In this document: positions 1-5,370 of the stretch, in pieces
How positions within the stretch are numbered: position 1 is the first letter of the stretch
How the letters are laid out: each line of letters begins with the position of its first letter
Origin: Patescibacteria group bacterium
GTDB taxonomy: Bacteria; Patescibacteriota; Gracilibacteria; UBA1369; PNNO01
DNA: 5,370 nucleotides
Assembly (NCBI GenBank): GCA_018821175.1
Contig: JAHJMX010000039.1
Coordinates: 1-5,370, forward strand
Direction of reading: 5' to 3'
Notes under the pieces: generated by a model
Databases searched by the model: none
Told to the model about the DNA's origin: nothing
Seen by the model: the letters and a program-made list of their open reading frames with translations, nothing else
Position numbers and translations under genes: made by a program

Positions 1-896
1 TAAAATTGAATGCGGATATTAATGCGGTAGCTGGTCAACTTGCGGCAATGCAAGGGGTTATAGCTTCTTTGGAATCTGCAAAAAATGCACTCGACACAGC
101 AACTCAATCTGTCGGAGATACTTCACAAACATTGATTAACGCGCAAGCTGCTTATGATTCCATTGTAAATCAGCTCAAAACTGCTGAAAATAATGCAAAA
201 AATGGTGCAGAATCAGCATTTATTGCTTTGAATAATGCAAAGACTGGTGCCGAAATATCGATTCTTAATTCAGAATCAAGTGTTGATTCAATTCGTGGGA
301 ATTATAATCAAGCACAAATTAATCAACAAAAATTAACCATAACAGCACCATTCTCTGGAAAAGTCACTCAAATTGAAATTGAAGAAGGCGACGAAGTAAA
401 TGCTGGAACTTTACTTGTTGGTATTGAAAATTCTGACACTTTAAAAATTGTCGCATATCTTGCTGCGGACGAAGTTGGAAAAATTAATATTGGAGATTCA
501 GTAAAGATTGGCAAAGAAAGTACTGACGTAATTGCTGCAATTGCACCAAGCGCAGACCCAATAACAAAAAAATATAAAGTAGAAATTTTACATAACAATC
601 CACACCTAAGACCTGGGCAATTTGTAAAATTAAAATTCCAAGTTGGAGAAGCAGATGGGCGAATATTTATGCCAATTACTGCAATTAATATTCTTGCAGA
701 TGAAAATTTTGTTTGGGTAATCAAAGATGGTAACGCTATAAAAACTTTTGTTGATATTGGTCAAATTGAAGGGGAATTCGTAGAAATAAAAGAAGGGATC
801 GTGGAAGGAGAAGAAGTCGTCGTAGAAGGAGGCCGAATTCTTGAAGTTAAAGATGATGTAATAGCAGTTGAAGTCGGTGAAAAATTAGAACTATAA
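1..896 (+). CDS. RND efflux periplasmic adaptor (HlyD/AcrA-type membrane fusion protein), 5'-truncated by window edge
   Basis: This is the C-terminal ~297 residues of a membrane fusion protein, which links an inner-membrane RND pump to the next layer of the envelope. The frame is open to the left edge (first whole codon at 3), so the TTG at 6 is probably internal; the N-terminal anchor, first barrel strands and first lipoyl half are missing. Counting from 6, residues 1-108 are an Ala/Asn/Gln/Ser-rich helical stretch that fits the coiled-coil hairpin. Residues 109-142 are the second lipoyl half-motif (KLTITAPFSGKV, then EEGDEVNAGTLL). A beta-barrel follows, with the family-typical LRPGQFVKLKF around 201-211, and then a membrane-proximal domain rich in Val/Glu/Gly. 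The lipoyl motif, the RPGQ motif and the RND gene 10 bp downstream make the family assignment secure. The substrate cannot be read from the sequence. Confidence 0.93.
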   Translation, partial: KLNADINAVAGQLAAMQGVIASLESAKNALDTATQSVGDTSQTLINAQAAYDSIVNQLKTAENNAKNGAESAFIALNNAKTGAEISILNSESSVDSIRGNYNQAQINQQKLTITAPFSGKVTQIEIEEGDEVNAGTLLVGIENSDTLKIVAYLAADEVGKINIGDSVKIGKESTDVIAAIAPSADPITKKYKVEILHNNPHLRPGQFVKLKFQVGEADGRIFMPITAINILADENFVWVIKDGNAIKTFVDIGQIEGEFVEIKEGIVEGEEVVVEGGRILEVKDDVIAVEVGEKLEL

Positions 897-906
897 CTTA
901 TACACA

Positions 907-3900
907 ATGGATTCAAATAATGATTATAAATATTCGAAATTTACTTCAGACACAAATGTGAATGGTTTTTGGAGTTTTTTCGTTAAAAATTGGCGAGTTA
1001 CAATGCTTGCAATTGGAAGCATAGGTATACTTGGAGTTTTTTCGCTATTCTCATTACCAATCGAGTCGCAACCTGAAGTGAAAATCCCAATAGCCATTGT
1101 TTCAACTGCATATCCAGGAGCAAGTCCGGCAGATATAGAAAAACTTGTTACTGACAAACTTGAGGACAAATTAAAAAATTTGAATAATTTAAATTCAATC
1201 AGTTCTTCGTCAACTGAAGGAGTGAGTTCGATTACAATAGAATTTGAAGCAAGCGCAAATTTGACAGAATCAATCCGTGATTTAAGAGACGAGGTAGACA
1301 ATGCAAAAAATAGTCTACCAGATGATGCCAGTGACCCTGTAGTTATCGAGATTTCATTAAGTGACAGTCCTATTATTGCCGTTTCGTTACTTGCAAATCT
1401 TCCTCCAGATGATCTTAAGCGTTATGGAGAAGATTTACAGGATATGCTGGAAGGAATGTCCGGCGTGTCTGAAGTTTTGCTTTCGGGACTTGAGAGTGAA
1501 GAAATGCAAATTCTCGTTGATATCCAGAAATTAGAAGGATACGGGATATCTCTGTCTTCAATAGTAAACGTTATTTCGTCTAATCATATCGATTTCCCGG
1601 TCGGAAGTATTTTGACAGACGGATACTATTATCAGGCGTCTATAAAAGGCCAATTTGATTCAGCCGAGGACTTACTTGCGTTACCAATTGCGACTCGTGG
1701 AAATCAAAATGTTTTTTTGCGCGATGTTGCAGAAGTTCGAGAAGCTTTTTCTGAAAGTACCTCTCAAGCTCGAATATATACCTCTGAAGATAATGCTTAC
1801 AATGATTCAATCACCTTACAAGTTAAGAAAAAAACCGGTGCAAATATCACAGAAATGACAACCAAAGTTAAAACAGAAGTAGAAAAATATAAAACAGAAA
1901 ATTTACCTCCAAATATCAAAATATTAATAACAAATGATGAATCTGAATATATCCGTGAAGACATACAGACTCTTGGGAGAAGCGGATTACAAACTGTATT
2001 TATTATTTTTGCAGTTTTATTTTTGGCCCTTGGGATTAAAGAAGCATTACTTGTTGGGCTTACAGTCCCACTTATTTTCTTGCTTGCATTTATAGGACTT
2101 AGTTTTGTTGGCGAAACGTTGAATACACTTGTTCTTTTTTCTTTAATCCTTTCTTTGGGGCTTATCGTTGATACGTCAATCGTAATCATGGAAGGAGTAT
2201 ATGAGTATGTTAAAGAAAGGGGAATGAATGGAAGAGATGCAGCTTTGGCTGCTATTAAAACATATAGAGCCCCACTGATTTCAGGAACTCTAACTACTGT
2301 TGCTGTATTTTTCCCTATGATGCTAATGACTGGAATTATGGGAGAATTCACAAAACATATTCCAATAACAATAGTTCTAACTCTGTTCTCATCTTTATTT
2401 ATAGCTATTTTTTTACTTTCGGCAGTTGCAGCCCACGTTTTCAAAAATCACGATCATGAAAATGCAAAGAAAAAAAATCGGAAACCTTATTTAAGCTATT
2501 TGGTTGATCCTTTGAGAAAATGGTATTTGGAAAAAATTCGCATAGTTTTAAATTCAAAAAATAAAAAACGCGTTTGGGTGCTTGGTATGCTCATAAGTTT
2601 TGTCGCGTCAATGATGTTGCCAATTGCCGGGATTTTAAAAGTAGAAATGTTCCCAAAAATCGACTTAGGCTATTTCAATGTAAATATAGAATTACCGTCT
2701 GGAGCAAAACTTGAAGAAACATCTGGGGTCACAGAAACAGTTGAAAAAATGGTTGAAGAATTACCAGAAGTAGATAACTTCCTTACTATTATAGGAAAAG
2801 CCGGATCTTCATCATCAAGCCGTTTAAGTGGTGCCGGTGGTGGGGCTGGAAGTAATGTCGCAACTATTACTGTAAATCTTAATGATAAAGAAACGCGTGA
2901 TTTAAAAAGTTATGAAATTGCAGATATTTTACGTGAAAACATTAAAACAATAACTGACGCAAAGGTTGAAGTGAGAGAAATCGCTGCAGGCCCTCCGTCT
3001 GGAGCGCCAATTGAGATTGAAATCACTGGAGAAAATATAGATTCATTAAATGCTAGTGCAAACACAATAATAAATGCCATAGAAAGCATTCCGGGGACTA
3101 GAGATGTAACAAGCAATACGGAGACTGGGACTGGAGAATTCCATTTCACATTAAAACGTGATCAATTAAATTATTATGGCGTTACCGCAACATCGGTTGC
3201 AATGGAATTACGTACTGCTGTTTATGGAAATAATTCAATAAAAATTTTGCGTAACGGAAAAGAAACTCCAATAACTATTGCCCTAGATTTCAGGACAGAC
3301 GAATGTAAAAACGATAAACAAACAAAACTCCTTGAAATACGTGATCGCAAAACGATTTGTCGCAATGCTCCGCAAGATATAGCTCAAATTAAAAATTTAC
3401 AAATTCAAACCCCAAAAGGAACTATCCCTGTTTCTGATCTTGCTGATATTGAACTTTTCCCTGCAATTACAACGATACGGCATAAAGAAACAAATCGTGT
3501 ATTAACGGTTAGCGGATATACAGAAATAGATGTTTTAGCCGTTGAAGTAATCCAGCAATTTGAAGAAAAGGCAAAAACATTAAATTTGCCACTAGGAATT
3601 ACATGGAAAGTTGGAGGAGAACAAGAATCAACTATGGAATCTTTCCAAAGTCTTGGACAAGCAATGATTTTAGGAATTTTTATGATTGTTGTAATTTTAG
3701 TCTTACAATTTAATTCTTATAGACAGCCTCTGATTATCCTTATGACATTGCCATTATCTCTAATCGGAGTATTCGTAGGGCTAGCATTGCTTGGACGAAA
3801 TTTTTCATTCCCAGGATTTATTGGGATTGTCGCATTGGCCGGGGTTGTAGTAAATGATGCAATCGTACTTATTGATCGAATTAATCAAAATATAAGAAAC

Positions 3901-4140
3901 GGTGTACCAAAATTAGAATCGGTAATTATATCTGGAGGAGAACGTTTGCAACCGATTATTTTGACAACAGTAACAACAGCGGCAGGAGTTTTGCCTTTAG
4001 CATTTACAAATGAAATGTGGGGTGATCTTGCATGGACAATCGCAATAGGAATAACATGTTCAACGATATTAACTCTTGTAATGGTTCCTATTTTCTATAA
4101 TGCAATTGTAAACGAGGAAAAGGTTCGCGATATTTTTTAA
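907..4140 (+). CDS. RND-superfamily efflux transporter, HAE1/AcrB-like inner-membrane pump
   Basis: This 1077-residue protein is a full-length secondary transporter of the AcrB/HAE1 type, expected to act as a trimer and export drugs or amphiphiles with the upstream adaptor. It has the duplicated RND layout: TM1 ~31-51, a large extracytoplasmic loop ~52-358, TM2-TM6 ~361-512, TM7 ~556-577, a second large loop ~578-918 and TM8-TM12 ~919-1066. Family signatures are YPGASPADIEKLV after TM1, GLIVDTSIVIMEG in TM4 (D422), GPPSGAP at 695-701, GGEQE before TM8, VVVNDAIVLID in TM10 and ERLQPIILTT in TM11. Compared from memory with AcrB, D407, R971 and T978 are kept (D422, R1013, T1020), but D408 is Thr423, K940 is Asn983 and N941 is Asp984. 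There is a Ser/Gly-rich loop at ~632-650 and a charged insertion bounded by Cys800 and Cys818. ATG 907 is taken as the start because it lies 10 bp after the adaptor stop and leaves a ~30-residue cytoplasmic tail before TM1. No Shine-Dalgarno is seen. Confidence 0.96.
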   Translation: MDSNNDYKYSKFTSDTNVNGFWSFFVKNWRVTMLAIGSIGILGVFSLFSLPIESQPEVKIPIAIVSTAYPGASPADIEKLVTDKLEDKLKNLNNLNSISSSSTEGVSSITIEFEASANLTESIRDLRDEVDNAKNSLPDDASDPVVIEISLSDSPIIAVSLLANLPPDDLKRYGEDLQDMLEGMSGVSEVLLSGLESEEMQILVDIQKLEGYGISLSSIVNVISSNHIDFPVGSILTDGYYYQASIKGQFDSAEDLLALPIATRGNQNVFLRDVAEVREAFSESTSQARIYTSEDNAYNDSITLQVKKKTGANITEMTTKVKTEVEKYKTENLPPNIKILITNDESEYIREDIQTLGRSGLQTVFIIFAVLFLALGIKEALLVGLTVPLIFLLAFIGLSFVGETLNTLVLFSLILSLGLIVDTSIVIMEGVYEYVKERGMNGRDAALAAIKTYRAPLISGTLTTVAVFFPMMLMTGIMGEFTKHIPITIVLTLFSSLFIAIFLLSAVAAHVFKNHDHENAKKKNRKPYLSYLVDPLRKWYLEKIRIVLNSKNKKRVWVLGMLISFVASMMLPIAGILKVEMFPKIDLGYFNVNIELPSGAKLEETSGVTETVEKMVEELPEVDNFLTIIGKAGSSSSSRLSGAGGGAGSNVATITVNLNDKETRDLKSYEIADILRENIKTITDAKVEVREIAAGPPSGAPIEIEITGENIDSLNASANTIINAIESIPGTRDVTSNTETGTGEFHFTLKRDQLNYYGVTATSVAMELRTAVYGNNSIKILRNGKETPITIALDFRTDECKNDKQTKLLEIRDRKTICRNAPQDIAQIKNLQIQTPKGTIPVSDLADIELFPAITTIRHKETNRVLTVSGYTEIDVLAVEVIQQFEEKAKTLNLPLGITWKVGGEQESTMESFQSLGQAMILGIFMIVVILVLQFNSYRQPLIILMTLPLSLIGVFVGLALLGRNFSFPGFIGIVALAGVVVNDAIVLIDRINQNIRNGVPKLESVIISGGERLQPIILTTVTTAAGVLPLAFTNEMWGDLAWTIAIGITCSTILTLVMVPIFYNAIVNEEKVRDIF

Positions 4141-4149
4141 CTATCTCTC

Positions 4150-4794
4150 ATGTCTACAAATAAAGAAAAACTAGATAAAGCAACTACAATTTTACAAGCT
4201 GCAGAGAAATTATTTAGCAAGTATGGATATAAAAAAGTTTCCGTTGATGAAATTGTCAAAACTACAAACATAGCTAAAGGAACTTTTTATTTATATTTTC
4301 AACATAAAGATGATTTATATAATAAAATTATCAATGAATATTTTGAGAAAAAAATGAAATATACACAAACTGCACTAGGGGATATTCAAAAAGGTGAAAA
4401 AGAAAAATTACTGGAAATAATGATTGGTAATTTGTTTTTCTTGATAAATACACCAATTTTACGAGAAATATTTTTACAAAATTCAAATTATATTTCAGAA
4501 ACGATTAATCGTGATGTACTCAAGAATAAAAACATGAAAATTATAAAATCAATTGTGAAAACATTGGCTATACGTAAAGATTTTGACACCACAAAACATA
4601 TGCATGAAGAAGAAGAATTTGCATTTTTACCAATAATTTTGTCGACATATAAACAAAAAACGCCAGAAATGTTTTGGAAATGCACAGAAAATTTACTTAA
4701 AATTTGGATAGACGGACTTACATCAAATTATGAGTGGAAAAATAAACCAACGGCTTCAATCATTAATGATCTGGGAAAAGAACTTGGTATTTAA
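4150..4794 (+). CDS. TetR/AcrR-family transcriptional regulator
   Basis: This 214-residue protein is a normal-length TetR-family regulator. The N-terminal DNA-binding domain spans about residues 8-57: helix 1 around ATTILQAAEKLFSKYGY (11-27), helix 2 in SVDEIVKTTNI (31-41), and the turn plus recognition helix in AKGTFYLYFQHKDDLYNKI (42-60), where GTFYLYF-HKDDL is the most diagnostic part of the family. The remaining ~150 residues are helical and variable, as expected for a ligand-binding and dimerisation domain; no subfamily is recognised. The gene starts 9 bp after the pump stop with no Shine-Dalgarno and is probably co-transcribed with it. By analogy with AcrR-type regulators it likely represses the efflux operon and is released by a pump substrate, but here it is the last gene of the operon rather than divergent. 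Its operator is not known; the palindromes just downstream are one candidate. Confidence 0.93.
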   Translation: MSTNKEKLDKATTILQAAEKLFSKYGYKKVSVDEIVKTTNIAKGTFYLYFQHKDDLYNKIINEYFEKKMKYTQTALGDIQKGEKEKLLEIMIGNLFFLINTPILREIFLQNSNYISETINRDVLKNKNMKIIKSIVKTLAIRKDFDTTKHMHEEEEFAFLPIILSTYKQKTPEMFWKCTENLLKIWIDGLTSNYEWKNKPTASIINDLGKELGI

Positions 4795-4807
4795 AATTGA
4801 AATAGTG

Positions 4808-4828
4808 AAACAAAATTGCTTTTTGTTT
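4808..4828 (+). terminator. possible weak AT-rich hairpin terminator after the efflux operon
   Basis: AAACAAAA (4808-4815) and TTTTGTTT (4821-4828) are perfect 8-bp complements around a 5-nt loop, beginning 13 bp after the TetR stop codon, and the T-rich run continues to 4832. The position suits a terminator, but only one of the eight pairs is G-C, so the stem is weak and could be a chance effect of AT-rich sequence. Confidence 0.3.
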
Positions 4829-4833
4829 GTTTA

Positions 4834-4868
4834 AAGTTTGTAAAATCCAAACTTGCAATTTAAGTTTG
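4834..4868. repeat. three alternating 7-bp arms AAGTTTG / CAAACTT / AAGTTTG with equal 7-bp gaps
   Basis: AAGTTTG at 4834-4840, its exact reverse complement CAAACTT at 4848-4854 and AAGTTTG again at 4862-4868 are each separated by exactly 7 bp. The middle arm forms a perfect palindrome with either neighbour. As DNA, each 21-bp palindrome has the size of a typical dimeric-repressor operator. As RNA, the arms would give two mutually exclusive hairpins. The array lies between the TetR gene and the promoter at 4905. Function is inferred only. Confidence 0.45.
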
Positions 4869-4904
4869 CCAAAAGCGATTTAAGCCCAACGATGGAATTT
4901 GGCC

Positions 4905-4933
4905 TTGACAAAAATGACTTTACTCGCTTTAAT
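4905..4933 (+). promoter_or_regulatory. sigma70-type promoter for the 4999 gene
   Basis: TTGACA at 4905-4910 is a perfect -35 hexamer. After a 17-bp spacer, TTTAAT at 4928-4933 matches the -10 consensus at five of six positions. Transcription would begin near 4940-4942 and give a leader of about 57-59 nt before the ATG at 4999. This suggests that the downstream gene is transcribed separately from the efflux operon. The match is to the E. coli-like consensus; the host's own sigma factor preference is unknown. Confidence 0.6.
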
Positions 4934-4948
4934 TGGGTTGTAATTATC

Positions 4949-4970
4949 GTTGTTGGTAAAACCTAACAAC
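4949..4970 (+). promoter_or_regulatory. leader hairpin upstream of the 4999 gene
   Basis: GTTGTTGGT (4949-4957) can pair with ACCTAACAAC (4961-4970): nine base pairs, a 3-nt loop and one bulged T at 4964. It would lie within the 5' leader made from the promoter at 4905. A T-rich run (4977-4985) follows after about 6 nt, so an attenuator is conceivable, though the gap is longer than in a classical intrinsic terminator. Pairing was found by eye; no energy was computed. Confidence 0.35.
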
Positions 4971-4973
4971 ACA

Positions 4974-4990
4974 AAGTTATTTTTTAACTT
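4974..4990. repeat. palindrome AAGTTA-TTTTT-TAACTT just before the start codon
   Basis: A perfect 6-bp inverted repeat around a 5-T loop ends 8 bp before the ATG at 4999. It occupies the place where a ribosome binding site would lie and contains no Shine-Dalgarno. It could be an operator or a weak RNA hairpin affecting initiation, but its all-AT loop and mostly AT stem make chance a real alternative. Confidence 0.3.
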
Positions 4991-4998
4991 AATAAATC

Positions 4999-5370
4999 AT
5001 GCCAGAGAATAATGATAAAAATGGGGTTAGATTTGAATTGAGTGGACTGATTAAAATCGCTGATGAATGCGCACGTATAAATGAAGGGTACACGCATGCG
5101 ATAGAAAATCACCGCGAGGATATAACTGACATTGATACGGTTCAACAAATTATTAGTTCTGCAAAAATACTAGAAGCATGTTCAAGAAAAATAATAGAAA
5201 GCTTACAAACATTAACTCGCGCTGAGATAACAGACGTAAGTAATTTGGACGTTGATATTGTAGAAACTTTTAATAAAAATGCATTAACTAACCATACTAG
5301 GTTTAATATTTCTGATGCAGTTTTAGGAACAACATTTGAATTAGAGCGTCAGCTAAAAGCTCAAGGACAA
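4999..5370 (+). CDS. unrecognised protein, 3'-truncated by window edge (first 124 codons)
   Basis: An open frame starts at ATG 4999 (MPENNDKNGVRFELSGLIKI) and continues without a stop to the last base, so the C-terminus lies outside the window. I do not recognise the family. The visible part is soluble-looking, with no signal peptide or membrane segment, and appears mostly helical: likely helices around residues 13-38 and 44-76, the second with regular spacing of I/L/A (VQQIISSAKILEACSRKIIESL), and a further stretch around 104-120. It is rich in Asp, Glu, Asn and Ile, and has Cys at 24 and 61. The supports for a real gene are the length without stops in AT-rich DNA, a well-placed promoter at 4905-4933 and the same direction as its neighbours. 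Codon use looks like that of the efflux genes. There is no Shine-Dalgarno, as at the other starts here. A role in efflux should not be assumed, since it has its own promoter. Confidence 0.7.
   Translation, partial: MPENNDKNGVRFELSGLIKIADECARINEGYTHAIENHREDITDIDTVQQIISSAKILEACSRKIIESLQTLTRAEITDVSNLDVDIVETFNKNALTNHTRFNISDAVLGTTFELERQLKAQGQ

Noticed and set aside
368..724. Open frame of 118 codons on the - strand
   Set aside because: It lies inside the adaptor gene, antisense to well-conserved lipoyl and barrel motifs; its translation has no recognisable domain. It is a shadow frame.
969..1044. Exact 14-bp direct repeat TTGGAGTTTTTTCG at 969-982 and 1031-1044
   Set aside because: The copies are 62 bp apart, in different reading phases of the same gene, and made of common Phe/Gly/Val codons. 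This is probably chance.
1797..2444. Open frame of 215 codons on the - strand
   Set aside because: It lies opposite the TM2-TM6 region of the pump. Its Ile/Val/Ser-rich sequence is what the reverse complement of membrane-segment codons gives; there is no independent start signal or family.
1..4801. TAAAATTGAA at both 1-10 and 4792-4801
   Set aside because: A 10-bp AT-rich match; the first copy is inside the adaptor reading frame. There is no sign of a duplication or an element boundary.
4868..4903. Inverted repeat GCCAAA / TTTGGC (4868-4873 and 4898-4903)
   Set aside because: A 6-bp stem with a 24-nt loop is expected by chance; it is noted only because it ends beside the -35 box.
4872..4937. 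Possible pseudoknot from AAAGCG (4872-4877) with CGCTTT (4925-4930) and CCCAA (4885-4889) with TTGGG (4933-4937)
   Set aside because: The stems are only 5-6 bp, cross each other and span the promoter hexamers, so most of this would not be in the promoter's own transcript. Too weak to support without covariation.
1..5370. Recoded UGA (as Gly or Trp), considered because of low G+C and possible CPR origin
   Set aside because: All four frames run without any in-frame TGA, Gly is encoded by GGN and Trp by TGG, and proteins have normal lengths with TAA stops. The standard bacterial code fits.
1..5370. CRISPR arrays, tRNA or rRNA genes, insertion sequences
   Set aside because: No regular repeat-spacer pattern, cloverleaf, rRNA core motif, transposase or terminal inverted repeats were seen.

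Overview
The window is AT-rich (roughly one third G+C by eye) and holds four genes, all on the + strand. The first and last are cut by the window edges. The layout is: the 3' part of a periplasmic adaptor (membrane fusion protein) gene (1-896), a complete RND-superfamily transporter gene (907-4140), a complete TetR/AcrR-type repressor gene (4150-4794), a 204-bp intergenic region with several inverted repeats and a good sigma70-type promoter, and the first 124 codons of an unrecognised gene that runs off the right edge (4999-5370).

The first three genes are separated by only 9-10 bp and almost certainly form one transcript: adaptor, pump, regulator. The adaptor and pump would together export small hydrophobic or amphiphilic compounds, driven by an ion gradient. 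The TetR-type protein is the likely substrate-sensing repressor of its own operon. No outer-membrane channel (TolC/OprM type) gene is visible, although the region upstream of the adaptor is not in view. The promoter of the operon is also outside the window.

The organism cannot be named from this sequence. All three visible stop codons are TAA. No in-frame TGA occurs in any of the four genes, including a 1077-codon gene rich in Gly and containing several Trp, which argues against the codes that read UGA as Gly or Trp. None of the three visible start codons has a Shine-Dalgarno-like sequence. The low G+C, the missing SD and the form of the RND protein (a VDTS motif in TM4, VNDA in TM10) would fit a candidate-phylum lineage such as Patescibacteria/CPR, or another SD-poor lineage such as Bacteroidota. 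This is inference only.

I see mainly an ordinary efflux operon rather than a clearly new system. The points most worth a second look are the altered proton-relay residues, a Cys-bounded insertion and an enlarged Ser/Gly loop in the pump, the three evenly spaced alternating AAGTTTG/CAAACTT arms after the repressor gene, and the unrecognised downstream gene with its own strong promoter and a structured leader.
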